From Treponema sp. (GTDB lineage Bacteria; Spirochaetota; Spirochaetia; Treponematales; Breznakiellaceae), in NCBI GenBank assembly GCA_009780855.1, contig WQZG01000026.1, positions 1 to 40,971 of the forward strand: 40,971 nt of DNA, in the 5' to 3' direction. Position 1 is the stretch's first letter, and the number at the start of each line of letters is the position of its first letter. The translations under genes were made by a program, and so were the position numbers. Shown one piece after another: positions 8,421-17,963 of the stretch. A model generated the notes under the pieces. That model was not told where the DNA came from, ran no database searches, and worked only from the letters and a program-made list of their open reading frames with translations.

Positions 8421-11294
8421 TTAATTTTTATTCATGAAAAGATAATGAACCAGTTTTTCCAAAAGCTGATTTGTGTCTATTGGTTTAGCGATATGATCGT
8501 TCATACCCGCCGCAATGCATTTGTCAACGTCCTCCCTGAATACGTTTGCGGTCATGGCCACAATTGGTATTTGCAGGGCTGCTTTGGTCCGCAGGGCCCT
8601 GATTTGACGCGTTGCTTCCAGACCGTCCATAACCGGCATCTGCAAATCCATGAGGATCAGACTGTATTTATCCGGCGCAGCGGTAAACATCTGCACCGCA
8701 TTTACCCCGTTTTCTGCCCATTCAATTTTTATGTGCGTATTTTCCAGTATGGCATAAACAATCTCGCGGTTTATTTCAACATCTTCGGCCAGCAGGATTG
8801 TAAATTTACCAAGATCGTTTGATCGCGCCTGGATTGTCTGCGGATTGATTCCGGTCTTTTTTTCGGCCGCGCTTGAGCTTATACGCATTTTTACGGTAAA
8901 AGCAAACATACTGCCCCTGCCTGGTTCGCTCTCCATCCATATATTGCCGCCCATCAGTTCCACTATATGCTTGCTGATGGCAAGGCCCAGGCCGGTTCCG
9001 CCGTATCCGCGTGTTATGCTGCCGTCGCCCTGTTCGAACGGCGTAAAAAGTTTTTTTTGGTGTTCAGGCGTTATGCCTATGCCGCTGTCCCGAATCCTTA
9101 CTTCAAGAACACATTCATCGCCGCTGCGGGAGTTTTCGGTTACTTCCATGGAGACCATTCCGCTCTCCGGCGTGAACTTGATGGCATTTCCCAGCAGGTT
9201 AATTATTACCTGGGTAAATCTTAATTCGTCGCCCATCAGAAATTTTGGCAATGTTTCGCTGCAGTTCAGTTTAAAATTTTGGTGCTTTTCCTCAATCCTG
9301 ACTGTGATCATGGAATAGATATTGCCTATACATTTTTCCAAATCAAACGCTTCGTTCTGCAGTTCCAGTTTATTGGCCTCGATTTTGGATATATCAAGAA
9401 TATCGTTTATCAGGGCCAGTAAATGTTTGGAGGCGCTGTCAATTTTTCCCAGGCAGCTGGTAATCCGCTCGGCATCGCCTGTACTCTGAGCTATGTGGGT
9501 CATTCCGATTATGGCATTCATGGGGGTGCGTATCTCGTGGCTCATGCGCGAAAGGAACTCGCTTTTGGCGACACTGGCGGATTCGGCGGCTACACGCGCC
9601 ACTTCAAGATCCTTCTGCATTTGTATCATACCGGTCACATCAACGGAGGCTCCTACCACGCCGATGATGTCGCCGTGCAGACCGGTAATCGGGACCGTAT
9701 TGCAGCGGAACACCGCGTTGTCCAGTTCCATCATCCAGTCCTGCGGTTCGCCCAAAAAAGTTTGTTCTACTTTAAGCGGCATGCTGGAATGAATTGTTCC
9801 CGGATATTTTTTTAAATATTCGTAAATGTTCTGTCCTACAATTCCGGGTAGATTCTTGCCGTTGGCGCTCAGGTAGATACCATCGTACAGGGTAAAGCGG
9901 CGGCCAAAATCCAGGCTCCAGATGATCCCCGGGAAATTGCGCACCACGGCCTGCAGGTTCGCCTGGGCGGCCTGCCATCTCTGGGACATCAGTCTTTTTT
10001 CCAGTGACGTTGATAAAATTCCGCAGACAGTCTTAAGAAACCGCAGTTCCCTTTCTGTCCATTCATGAACCGCAGAAAAAGTATTAAGGCCTATCAGCCC
10101 CCAGAATTTATCATCCGCGTGTATGGGCAGGTATACCATGCTCTTAACGCCGATATTCCGCATTCTGCCGAACAGATCCCCTTCCAGGACAGACAGATCG
10201 TTGGCGACAAACATCGGAGAACTCTGCAGCAGGGTAAACTCGGGAGTGTATTCGCCTGTAACAGGATCCATATACTGAATTTTTCTGTTGGCCGCGATAT
10301 TAAGTGTTGAATCATCGTACCACAAATATTCAAAGACAAAACATTTTTGCTCGGTATTGTTCCTGTAAATAAACATTGAATCCACATCCATGTAACTGCC
10401 GATGGAAGCCAGGGCCTGGTTCATGCTGGCGTCAAAATCATCAGACAGCGAAAAACTCATGGCGACAGACGCGAGCAGTTCCGACTGCCGCTGTTCGCTG
10501 CGTATGGTTTTTTCATGTTCGATAAAATCAGTGACATCCCTTATAACAGTCGCAATAAGGACAGATTCGTCTAGTACATTCCGTACACTGTATATGTTAT
10601 GCTCAACAGGAATTACGCTGCCATCTGCGCAGATCATTTCTCCCAGACTGGTCCAGAATCCGCTGCTTACTGCTTTGGCCATTCCCTCGGCGCGGACTCT
10701 TTCCAGATGCGCGCGGGTAAAAATTTTTTCGGGCAGTAAATCACCGGAGGCCTGATCATATCCGGTCATTTTATATGCCCCCGGATTTATGTAAAGCGCC
10801 TTTCCGTTTATGTCTGCTATGCTGATAAAATCGCTGCTTCCCTCGATTATGGCGCGCTGCCAGTTCAGCGTTATTTCCCTGAGGCTCTGTTCGGTTACAT
10901 CAACGGCAATGCCGCGCAGGCCGAGGAACGTTTTGTTATGACGGTCCCCGGCGTCGCTGTGCCAGGCGATAAGGGTCATGCGGTAATATCTGCCCAGTTT
11001 GGACAGGAAAGTAAAACGGCGGTAGGGTACATCGGTTGTTCTTAAAATTTCAAGTTCGCTTTCCACAAGCGCCCTATCCCTGTCCACCGAGATTTCGAGA
11101 AACGATTTTCCCAAAATATCGGTCATGGTAAATGTGCTGTCGGTTTTTCTGAGTATATTGGTTACATTGTAATGCGCGTCCATCTCAAATACGCAGTCGC
11201 TGAATGCCTCCCAAAAAACAGTCATCCAGGTCCTGTCGATTTTTTCTGCTCCCTGCGCGGTTTCTTCTATGAGCCCGTATTTAACTTCCTTCAA
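8421..11294 (-). CDS. Soluble hybrid sensor histidine kinase (PAS-PAS-GAF-PAS-HisKA-HATPase-REC)
   Basis: A 957-residue hybrid kinase with no membrane segment. In order: PAS-type domain (about 25-140), second PAS (about 145-260, ending IATVIRDVTDF), GAF-like domain (about 285-430), third PAS-like domain (about 440-560), HisKA with [17 protein letters not shown] and phospho-His586, HATPase with NLLGNAIKFTP, RDSGIGI and [10 protein letters not shown], and a receiver with Asp883 in LILMDLQMPVMDG. It likely reads a cytosolic signal and passes phosphate His to its own Asp, then to an HPt protein not found here. The start is TTG at 11294 with AAGGGG seven bases upstream, inside the end of the preceding kinase gene, which it resembles in the kinase half. 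Confidence 0.93.
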   Translation of the reverse strand: MKEVKYGLIEETAQGAEKIDRTWMTVFWEAFSDCVFEMDAHYNVTNILRKTDSTFTMTDILGKSFLEISVDRDRALVESELEILRTTDVPYRRFTFLSKLGRYYRMTLIAWHSDAGDRHNKTFLGLRGIAVDVTEQSLREITLNWQRAIIEGSSDFISIADINGKALYINPGAYKMTGYDQASGDLLPEKIFTRAHLERVRAEGMAKAVSSGFWTSLGEMICADGSVIPVEHNIYSVRNVLDESVLIATVIRDVTDFIEHEKTIRSEQRQSELLASVAMSFSLSDDFDASMNQALASIGSYMDVDSMFIYRNNTEQKCFVFEYLWYDDSTLNIAANRKIQYMDPVTGEYTPEFTLLQSSPMFVANDLSVLEGDLFGRMRNIGVKSMVYLPIHADDKFWGLIGLNTFSAVHEWTERELRFLKTVCGILSTSLEKRLMSQRWQAAQANLQAVVRNFPGIIWSLDFGRRFTLYDGIYLSANGKNLPGIVGQNIYEYLKKYPGTIHSSMPLKVEQTFLGEPQDWMMELDNAVFRCNTVPITGLHGDIIGVVGASVDVTGMIQMQKDLEVARVAAESASVAKSEFLSRMSHEIRTPMNAIIGMTHIAQSTGDAERITSCLGKIDSASKHLLALINDILDISKIEANKLELQNEAFDLEKCIGNIYSMITVRIEEKHQNFKLNCSETLPKFLMGDELRFTQVIINLLGNAIKFTPESGMVSMEVTENSRSGDECVLEVRIRDSGIGITPEHQKKLFTPFEQGDGSITRGYGGTGLGLAISKHIVELMGGNIWMESEPGRGSMFAFTVKMRISSSAAEKKTGINPQTIQARSNDLGKFTILLAEDVEINREIVYAILENTHIKIEWAENGVNAVQMFTAAPDKYSLILMDLQMPVMDGLEATRQIRALRTKAALQIPIVAMTANVFREDVDKCIAAGMNDHIAKPIDTNQLLEKLVHYLFMNKN

Positions 11295-14200
11295 TCTTAC
11301 CCCTTTCCGGTTTATTGAAATACTTTTTTAATACTTTGAACATCTTATCAAAATCTATGGGTTTGCCAATATGCCCGTTCATTCCGGCCTCCAGACATTT
11401 TTCGATATCTTCCCTGAATACATTTGCAGTCATCGCTATTATTGGTACTTCTTTTGCGTGCTTGTTGTCCAGAGCCCTTATATGGCGGGTCGCTTCGTAT
11501 CCGTCCATCCGCGGCATTTGCACATCCATAAAAATCAAATCATATTTTTCCGGCGCCTTTGAAAATTTTTCCAGTGCCTGTTCACCGTCCTCGGCACATT
11601 CTATTGTCAGGCGGGTCGGCTCAAGAATTGTCAAAAGGATTTCGCGGTTAAGTTCCACATCCTCGGCAATCAAAAGCGTGTATCCGCCGGAGAAATCGTA
11701 ATTCTGAATACCACCGGTAATTTCCTCGCTGTCTGCCGAATCGCAGTTATCATAGCTGCTGCCGCGTTCAAGAACAACGGTAATGGTAAAAGCAGATCCC
11801 TTTCCCGGCTCTGATTTTACCCGGATATTGCCGCCCATTAATTCGACAATACGTTTCGAAATGGCAAGACCAAGCCCGGTTCCCCCGTATTTGCGCGAAG
11901 TGCCGGCGTCTGCCTGTTCAAATGACCGGAACAGACGTTCCTGCTGCTCCGCCGTAATCCCGATTCCGGTATCCGTAACCTCGGCTTCGATAGTACACTG
12001 TCTGTCCTTCTCCCCGAGGAAACGCAGAAACATCGAAATGGATCCGTGCTCGGGGGTAAATTTAACAGCGTTTGATAACAGGTTTGTAATGACCTGTGCA
12101 AACCGCTGATCATCACCAATAAGATTTTTGGGAATTGCCGGATCAATGTCAACCAAAAATTTTTGGTTCTTTTCATTAATTTTGAAACTCTGAATTGTGA
12201 TGACTTTTTCCAGCATTTTTTCAAAATTGAATTCAGTAATTGAAAGTTCAAACTTGCTCGCCTCGATTTTCGATATATCAAGTATATCATTGACAACACC
12301 CAGCAGATGCGAAGAAGCGTCATCAATTTTTCCAAAAGCGTAATTTTTTTTATCAATATCGGGTGCGGATTTCCCGATTTTTGTCATCCCGATTATGGCG
12401 TTTATGGGGGTGCGGATTTCATGGCTCATGTTGGATAAAAAATTACTCTTGGCCTGGCTTGCGGCCTTGGCCTGTTCCAGAGCAGCAGCGAGTTCCTGGG
12501 TCATAATATTCCTGAGCAGCGCGTTTGCGATTAACAGACTTCCGGACCGCAGAATCGACTCTTCGTTTGCGGTAAAAAGCCGTTCGCGGTGGCAATCGTT
12601 AAAGCCGACAAACCCCCAGAATTTTTCACGTATATAAACAGGTACTATCAAAATGGACAGGATACCCTGGGGTTCAAAACGCGCCCGCTCCTTGGCCGAC
12701 ATATTTCGCACAAAACTGTTAATACATTCGTTATGCGAAAGTTTTTCTTCCCATCCTGTAAGTGTCTCTTCATAGGATACGCCGATAGTATGTTTTTGTC
12801 CGATTGTTGGTTCCACTTCTTCTGACCATTCATAAAGCTGGGTGCAGAACAGTTTTCCGTTTTCCATATAATTTTTCCACAGCCTCATGCGATCGGCGTC
12901 AACCGCTTTTGCCATCATACCCATACTGCCCCAGAGCGCGTCTTCAAAATGATCGGCCTCTGCCTGGAGCAGCATCGCTGTCGCGTTGCTGACAGCGTTC
13001 AGCAGATTGTCCCGCATTTTAATATCGCCGGTCATCTGAATCTGCTCGCGCAGGTCACGGGTAAATGCGGCCAATACATATTTTTCGCCGTATATTACGC
13101 GTACCAGCGTAACTTCCGCAGGGATTATCGTACCGTTGGATGCCTTATGAATCCAGTTGATTTTGTTAATCCCTTTCTCAAATGCTTCATCAACTACCTT
13201 CTTCGCCTTCTCAACCGAGAGCACTCCGTTTTCCTGGTATTCCGGACTGTAATTAAAAAAATGTTCCAGGTAATCCTGCTTGCGGTTGACTCCCAAAAGC
13301 CGGATGGTTTCATTGTTACATTCAATCATGTTGAGATTTTCGTCCAAAAGAGTACAGCTAAGCGGCGTCGCGTCCAGCATAATTCTGGTGCGCTCGTGCG
13401 CCTCGCTGATGCTGCTCCAGGTATTGCGGATATTTCTGGCCAGTTCTCCGATCTCGTCATCACGATCACAGCCGGAAACAGCTGCAGGGTCTTCATTTGA
13501 TTTATTCACACTGGCAGTTAAATCGTCCAGGGGCAAAAGGACAAGGCGGCGCGTAATTACAATATTGGCCGCCATATAAATTATTACCGCAGCCGCCAGC
13601 GCGACAAGCAGAGGTAAAAAATTACTTACAGTAAATAATGATAAACTGTTAAAATAGGTGACAACCGACCAGTCGGAATTTACAATCGGCGCTATAGACG
13701 CGTACCTGTAAGGTCCTTTTGAAAGGGTCCTTACCTCCGGCCTGGCATCCTGGTTAAAATATCCGCTGATGGTTCCCAAATATGAATCAAGGTATTTATT
13801 AAAAACCGGATCAACGGTTTCATCATTGATATGTATGTCAGTTCTCTCGACAGACATATCGCTGAATGTACTGCCCAGCTGGATATTGCCGAATTTATCA
13901 ATAATAAAACTTTTTACATTCTTTTCATCATAACCTTCAAACATCGAAGCCAGCATTTTATCTATGTTTATGCCTGAACAAAAAACCCCGACAATCTCTC
14001 CATTGGATAAAACCTTATGATTAATCCATATCCGCCATTGTTTGGAAACTTTGTCTAAATCAATATTAAAAGTATATTCCAGGTCCGAATCCACAAGATC
14101 ATAATACCAGTCATTGTAGGGATCCTCCGGATCCAGTACATCGAAATGTTCGAAATTTTCAATCGAAACACCTTTACCGATGGAATATTCGTTTTTCGAT

Positions 14201-14565
14201 TTATGTACGGCGAAATATAGTTCCGCGCTGTCAAGCAGAACAATATAATCCTGCATTTCGTCATAGGCCGCAGCCTTCTTGACCGGATTTTGTTCGTCAG
14301 CAAACCAGTCCGTAACAGCTTTTGAATGGGCTACCTTTTGCACCAGCGCAAGATCGCGGCTCATGTACAAATTAAATTTATCAACAGTTTCCACAGAATA
14401 GAAAAAGGCAAGATCACGGGATGCTTTACCGGTAATTCCGCTGCCAATAAACACCGCCGCCGCAATAAAAAAGACCATAACCAGGGCAAGCAAAATAATA
14501 TTTGCATTAAGAACGCGTGCGGCAATTTTGCTTTTTGGCCTGCTTGCCCAGGCGGCGTTTTTCAT
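11281..14565 (-). CDS. Membrane hybrid sensor histidine kinase (dCache-like-PAS-GAF-HisKA-HATPase-REC)
   Basis: A 1094-residue hybrid kinase. A membrane helix at about 24-48 and a second at about 318-340 enclose a roughly 270-residue extracytoplasmic sensor of Cache type (typical WYYD motif near 150). A HAMP-like stretch, a PAS domain (about 400-520), a GAF-like domain (about 540-690), HisKA with [17 protein letters not shown] and phospho-His715, HATPase ([28 protein letters not shown]) and a receiver with Asp1014 in [13 protein letters not shown] follow. ATG at 14565 has only a weak ribosome site. Its 3' end overlaps the soluble kinase by 14 bp, so both are probably made together and may share one downstream HPt/regulator. 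Confidence 0.93.
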   Translation of the reverse strand: MKNAAWASRPKSKIAARVLNANIILLALVMVFFIAAAVFIGSGITGKASRDLAFFYSVETVDKFNLYMSRDLALVQKVAHSKAVTDWFADEQNPVKKAAAYDEMQDYIVLLDSAELYFAVHKSKNEYSIGKGVSIENFEHFDVLDPEDPYNDWYYDLVDSDLEYTFNIDLDKVSKQWRIWINHKVLSNGEIVGVFCSGINIDKMLASMFEGYDEKNVKSFIIDKFGNIQLGSTFSDMSVERTDIHINDETVDPVFNKYLDSYLGTISGYFNQDARPEVRTLSKGPYRYASIAPIVNSDWSVVTYFNSLSLFTVSNFLPLLVALAAAVIIYMAANIVITRRLVLLPLDDLTASVNKSNEDPAAVSGCDRDDEIGELARNIRNTWSSISEAHERTRIMLDATPLSCTLLDENLNMIECNNETIRLLGVNRKQDYLEHFFNYSPEYQENGVLSVEKAKKVVDEAFEKGINKINWIHKASNGTIIPAEVTLVRVIYGEKYVLAAFTRDLREQIQMTGDIKMRDNLLNAVSNATAMLLQAEADHFEDALWGSMGMMAKAVDADRMRLWKNYMENGKLFCTQLYEWSEEVEPTIGQKHTIGVSYEETLTGWEEKLSHNECINSFVRNMSAKERARFEPQGILSILIVPVYIREKFWGFVGFNDCHRERLFTANEESILRSGSLLIANALLRNIMTQELAAALEQAKAASQAKSNFLSNMSHEIRTPINAIIGMTKIGKSAPDIDKKNYAFGKIDDASSHLLGVVNDILDISKIEASKFELSITEFNFEKMLEKVITIQSFKINEKNQKFLVDIDPAIPKNLIGDDQRFAQVITNLLSNAVKFTPEHGSISMFLRFLGEKDRQCTIEAEVTDTGIGITAEQQERLFRSFEQADAGTSRKYGGTGLGLAISKRIVELMGGNIRVKSEPGKGSAFTITVVLERGSSYDNCDSADSEEITGGIQNYDFSGGYTLLIAEDVELNREILLTILEPTRLTIECAEDGEQALEKFSKAPEKYDLIFMDVQMPRMDGYEATRHIRALDNKHAKEVPIIAMTANVFREDIEKCLEAGMNGHIGKPIDFDKMFKVLKKYFNKPERGKIEGS

Positions 14566-14628
14566 TCTTAGACATTAATAGTAACATTTAACAGATTAAT
14601 TAATAAAGGGTATGCTGAAAAGCCTCAA

Positions 14629-14658
14629 TTGACAAAAAATTTCTTTTTATGATATATT
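14629..14658 (+). promoter_or_regulatory. tRNA-Gly promoter
   Basis: TTGACA at 14629-14634, 18 bp, TATATT at 14653-14658; transcription would begin about five bases before the mature tRNA. The region upstream is AT-rich. It also contains the divergent start of the membrane kinase gene. Confidence 0.65.
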
Positions 14659-14669
14659 CAGAACATCAG

Positions 14670-14741
14670 GCGGCTGTCATATAACGGCTATTATCCAAGC
14701 CTTCCAAGCTTGAGACGCGGGTTCGACTCCCGTCGGCCGCT
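14670..14741 (+). tRNA. tRNA-Gly (anticodon UCC)
   Basis: A full cloverleaf can be drawn: acceptor GCGGCTG with CGGCCGC (one G-T pair), a D-arm around ATATAACGGCTATTAT typical of bacterial tRNA-Gly(UCC), anticodon stem CAAGC/GCTTG closing the loop CTTCCAA (anticodon TCC at 34-36), and T-arm GCGGG-TTCGACT-CCCGT. The discriminator is T and CCA is not encoded (CTAAG follows), so CCA must be added enzymatically. The 3' end is copied again at 14897-14921. Confidence 0.93.
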
Positions 14742-14921
14742 AAGGTTTTATCTTAAAAAATTGCGGGAGTCGAAACGGAGCGTTCCAAAAAACAGTAAGG
14801 CGTGAGCCTTAACAATAAATTACGGCCGGCGCAGGATGCGGCGGGAACGCGCAGACGGCCTGGAGAGAGCAAACAGGGATGTTTGCGGCCGGAAGGCGAC
14901 TCCCGTCGGCCGCTAAGGTTT
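14724..14921 (+). repeat. att-like direct repeat of the tRNA-Gly 3' end with 173-bp period
   Basis: Bases 14724-14748 (T-loop end through acceptor, discriminator and seven bases beyond) recur exactly at 14897-14921, 25 of 25 bases. The segment between is gene-free and hairpin-rich: CGGGAGTCGAA (14764-14774) is an 11-base inverse copy of the tRNA T-arm at 14722-14732; TAAGGC-GTGA-GCCTTA and GCAAAC-AGGGAT-GTTTGC are further stem-loops; GCGGCCG (14885-14891) pairs with CGGCCGC (14907-14913). The second copy runs nine bases into the end of the cmk-like gene and supplies its stop. This is the footprint of site-specific integration at a tRNA gene, or of a tandem duplication. Confidence 0.75.
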
Positions 14922-15461
14922 AGAAAATTTTTCGTTCAGTTTTTTAATGATAATTTCCGCTTCCAACTCCGGAGTCAGCTTATCGGTATCTATCACAAGA
15001 TCTGCCAATCCCAGTACATCATTGTCGATTTTATAGATTCTCATATAACGATCCCGGTCCTGCATGTCTCTGGATTCCGTAAAAGCGGCAATCTCTTTTA
15101 ATAAACCGCCTTCGCGCCTTTGGATACGCATAGCCCTTATTTCCGGGCTCGCCGTCAAAAACACTTTTAAATCGGCTTCCGGAAGCATCCAGATTGCAAG
15201 ACGCGATCCAAGTACACAGCCGCCCCCTTCCCTGGCCAAAGTGACCTGGCGTCTGTCCACTTCAAGGTCCCAGCTGTCGTCCCCGGCTGCCAGTTTCATC
15301 AGATCAGCCAGTTCCAGCCCCCTTTCCCGGGCCAGGTTGCGGAAAGTAAAGTTTATAAACCTGAGGCCAAGGGTATCGGCCACAAGTCTGCTGACCGTGG
15401 TATTGCCGCATCCGCTTTTTCCGGAAATTGCAATTTTTATGTCCTTTTTATCACTCAACAT
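14913..15461 (-). CDS. cmk: Archaeal-type cytidylate kinase-like protein
   Basis: A 182-residue P-loop kinase: IAISGKSGCGNTTVSRLVADTLGLRFINFTFRNLARERG carries the Walker A loop, REGGGCVLGSRLAIWMLPEADLKVFLTASPEIRAMRIQRREG the Walker B-like and LID arginines, and DRYMRIYKIDNDVLGLADLVIDTDKLTPEL the C-terminal block. This is the short archaeal-type CMP/dCMP kinase family rather than the longer bacterial Cmk. Expected role is phosphorylation of (d)CMP. A weak GAGG lies 13 bases before the ATG. The TAG stop (14913-14915) is inside the second copy of the tRNA-end repeat. It follows yicC by about 150 bp; the symbol is tentative. Confidence 0.75.
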   Translation of the reverse strand: MLSDKKDIKIAISGKSGCGNTTVSRLVADTLGLRFINFTFRNLARERGLELADLMKLAAGDDSWDLEVDRRQVTLAREGGGCVLGSRLAIWMLPEADLKVFLTASPEIRAMRIQRREGGLLKEIAAFTESRDMQDRDRYMRIYKIDNDVLGLADLVIDTDKLTPELEAEIIIKKLNEKFSKP

Positions 15462-15610
15462 CGCCGCAGATGAACCTCAAGTTAATTCATAATTCCTTAC
15501 GGAGTTTACCCATACGCCTTTATGACAATATAGCTTATTATTGTATTATCATCCAGTCCGAAAGGAAGACAAGAAGCTTATCGAAGGTAAAAAATAATCC
15601 CCCGCTAATT

Positions 15611-16477
15611 TTACTCTACATTGCGGAGCTGTTCCCGAATGTTTTCCAGAGCGTTCTTCATTTCTACAACGAGGCGGCTTACTTCGAGCAACGGTGTTTT
15701 TGAGCCGATGGTGTTTATTTCGCGGTTAATTTCCTGGGAAAGAAAATCCAGCTTTTTGCCGGGGACAGGGTTATCAGCCGCCTCATGCCGGAATTCCGCG
15801 AGATGGGAAGACAGGCGCGAGAGTTCTTCTGAAATTGTATACTTCATAAGCAGGACAGCGGTTTCTGACAGAATACGGTTTTCATCAACGGCATTTCCAA
15901 GTACTTCGTTAAACCTGGTCCGCAGGTTTTCCTTGATTGAATTTTCTATTTCGCCGGCATGGGTTTCTATTGACCTGGTGGATTCTTCAAGTACGGTGAT
16001 GTGACAGAGAATGTCTTCAAGTGTGTGCTGCCCTTCACGGCTGCGTTCGGATTCGAATTGATCTGCCGCCGATGTCAGGACAGGCTGTATATACGTCAAA
16101 TATTTTTCGCTGTCGCGGTTTTTTTCAGTATCAAGAACGCCTTCCATGTTTAAGAGCAGGGATAGATCCGGCTTCTGTTTGATTTCCAGTTTGGCCGCGA
16201 GTTCTTCCATTGCCGTGTAATAGGCTTTGGCAGCAGCGGTATTTACCGAGACAGAAATCTCGCTGTTGTACTCCCTTACTTTTATGTTAATGTCAATTTT
16301 TCCCCTGTAAAAACGGGATGACATATAATCCCTGATTACCGGTTCAAGCGATGACAGCCAGGACGGCAGATATACGGAAAGCTCAAGAAACCTGTTGTTG
16401 TAACCTTTAATTTCAACGGATACTGTTTTATTGCCGTCTGTATTTTCACAAAAGGCATATCCGGTCATGCTTCTCAT
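15611..16477 (-). CDS. yicC: YicC/YloC family endoribonuclease
   Basis: A 288-residue YicC-family protein. N-terminal MRSMTGYAF and KGYNNRFLELSVYLP plus FYRGKIDINIKV are the YicC_N signature; the C-terminal DUF1732 block has LLMKYTISEELSRLSSHLAEF, GKKLDFLSQEINREINTIGSK and VVEMKNALENIREQLRNVE. Relatives are hexameric endoribonucleases implicated in RNA turnover. The start ATG overlaps the murC stop in an ATGA, so translation is coupled to murC. The short 149-bp gap before cmk suggests either one transcript or a separate cmk promoter. Confidence 0.92.
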   Translation of the reverse strand: MRSMTGYAFCENTDGNKTVSVEIKGYNNRFLELSVYLPSWLSSLEPVIRDYMSSRFYRGKIDINIKVREYNSEISVSVNTAAAKAYYTAMEELAAKLEIKQKPDLSLLLNMEGVLDTEKNRDSEKYLTYIQPVLTSAADQFESERSREGQHTLEDILCHITVLEESTRSIETHAGEIENSIKENLRTRFNEVLGNAVDENRILSETAVLLMKYTISEELSRLSSHLAEFRHEAADNPVPGKKLDFLSQEINREINTIGSKTPLLEVSRLVVEMKNALENIREQLRNVE

Positions 16478-17928
16478 CTGGAACCTTCTTTGCTGTATTT
16501 TTCAAAAAGCTTCCGTCCAAGTCTCCAGTTGTCGCCCGCGCCCATGGTTATAAAGAGATCGCCGGGGCGCAAAATTTCCTTTAGCATATCCGCTGCATTC
16601 TCCGGTTCTTCGCAATAAAATACCCGGTCTCCCATTAGAGCTTTTGTTTTTTCAAACAATGTCATTCCGGTTACCTGGCCGGTGTAAACTTCCCTTGCAG
16701 ATCCGTAAATCCTGTGCAGTACCAGAAGATCCGCGCTTTCAAACGAAGCGGCAAATTCATTGAGCAGGGCGCTTGTCCGCGTATAGGTATGCGACATAAA
16801 ACTAAGGATAAGCCTGCGTCCGTAAAATTCCTTTAATCCCTCTGTTGTAGTTTTTACTTCGGCGGGAGTATGGCCGTAATCATCCATAAAAAGAATACCG
16901 CCTGCTTCCCCGATAATTTCCGATCGCCTGCGTGCTCCGGTAAAACCCTTAAGCGCTTCCTTAACCTGGTTTTCTTTTTCCCTGTTCCAGCCGCCGTATT
17001 CCTTGTGTATCAATGATGAAGTTAATGCAATGGCCGCGGCAGCGTTTAGGCATGAATGTTTTCCCGGATACCGCAGTTCGAATTCCTCGTTCAATCCCCT
17101 TAATTTAAAACGCTGGTATCCAAGGCCGCAGCTGCGCGAAATGATTCCCCAGTCGCCTTCCGCGGTAAATCCGTAAGGGATTAATTTGATGTTTCGTTTT
17201 TCCCATGAAATAATTCCAGCCGCTTCTGCGGCGCCCGGATCGTCGGTGCAGTAAATAAGTTCACCGCCCGGAGGGAGTTTCCACAAATATTCCAGAAATC
17301 CTTCCCGGATGGAATTATAGTCGGGATAATAATCCTGATGATCCGGCTCTATCGCTGTAAGAACAATCCTGTTTGGGCTGAAGAATAAAAAATGCCGCCT
17401 GTATTCATCGGTCTCCGCGATAAAATATTTATCTCCGTTGTCCAGCGTTGAGCGGTATCCAAAACCGCTGACCGCGCCGCCTACCAGAACCTGGGCCGGC
17501 AGATTAACAGCCCGCATTAAAGTTCCTGTCATGGCTGTAAGCGTAGTTTTACCGTGGACGCCGGCAATGCCGGATGAATCGGCAAGTTCCGAATACGCGC
17601 CCAAAGCTTCTGAATATTGACATACAGGAATTTCCTGTCTTTGAGCTTCCGCCATTTCCTGATTCCTGGTAAAGGAATACGCATCCGAATATACAACCAA
17701 ATCAGGGGTGTTTTTGCCCTTGCCGATGTGTTTGGCGTCAAAACCTTCATAATACGGAATTCCGAGTTCCTTAAGAATGGTATCCGTATAAAAAACTTCC
17801 GGACTGTCCGACCCTGATACCAAAACCCCGCGGTTATGCAGAAATTCCGCCAGAGCGGCCATACCGGTTCCCTTAATCCCGATGAAATATACCCTGGAGC
17901 CTGACACAAATCCTTGCCGTATATCCAT
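16474..17928 (-). CDS. murC: UDP-N-acetylmuramate--L-alanine ligase
   Basis: Adds L-alanine to UDP-MurNAc in peptidoglycan synthesis. The 484-residue Mur ligase shows FIGIKGTGMAALAEFLHNRGVLVSGSD (Rossmann-like UDP-binding start), GVHGKTTLTAMTG near residue 120 (ATP P-loop), EPDHQDYYPDY near 195 (Mur-ligase metal/carbamate region), PGKHSCLNAAAAIAL near 290, and MDDYGHTPAEVKTTTEGL near 350. The closely related Mpl ligase is less likely given overall pattern. ATG at 17928 has no clear ribosome site and lies 22 bp from the divergent folC start; a TATCAT ten bases upstream would give an almost leaderless mRNA. Overlaps yicC by four bases. Confidence 0.9.
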   Translation of the reverse strand: MDIRQGFVSGSRVYFIGIKGTGMAALAEFLHNRGVLVSGSDSPEVFYTDTILKELGIPYYEGFDAKHIGKGKNTPDLVVYSDAYSFTRNQEMAEAQRQEIPVCQYSEALGAYSELADSSGIAGVHGKTTLTAMTGTLMRAVNLPAQVLVGGAVSGFGYRSTLDNGDKYFIAETDEYRRHFLFFSPNRIVLTAIEPDHQDYYPDYNSIREGFLEYLWKLPPGGELIYCTDDPGAAEAAGIISWEKRNIKLIPYGFTAEGDWGIISRSCGLGYQRFKLRGLNEEFELRYPGKHSCLNAAAAIALTSSLIHKEYGGWNREKENQVKEALKGFTGARRRSEIIGEAGGILFMDDYGHTPAEVKTTTEGLKEFYGRRLILSFMSHTYTRTSALLNEFAASFESADLLVLHRIYGSAREVYTGQVTGMTLFEKTKALMGDRVFYCEEPENAADMLKEILRPGDLFITMGAGDNWRLGRKLFEKYSKEGSR

Positions 17929-17963
17929 ATCTTATGATATATGTAAACACATGGAATCATCAA
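17929..17963. promoter_or_regulatory. Compressed divergent murC/folC promoter region
   Basis: Only 22 bp separate the murC ATG (17928) and the folC ATG (17951). For murC, TTGATG (17963-17958), 18 bp, TATCAT (17939-17934) would start transcription at or next to the ATG; its -35 lies inside folC. For folC, TATGAT (17933-17938) would give a leader of about five bases. Both assignments are by eye. Confidence 0.4.

Noticed and set aside
14885..14913. Second, truncated tRNA-Gly
   Set aside because: Only the acceptor-like ends pair; D-arm, anticodon arm and the 5' T-stem are missing, so it is a repeat copy, not a gene.
14802..15101. Open frame reading rightward from the tRNA-flanking segment
   Set aside because: It is antisense to the cmk-like gene for most of its length and has no recognisable domain.
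17882..17950. Upstream start for folC
   Set aside because: It would lie inside the divergent murC gene; the extra residues show no homology to FolC.
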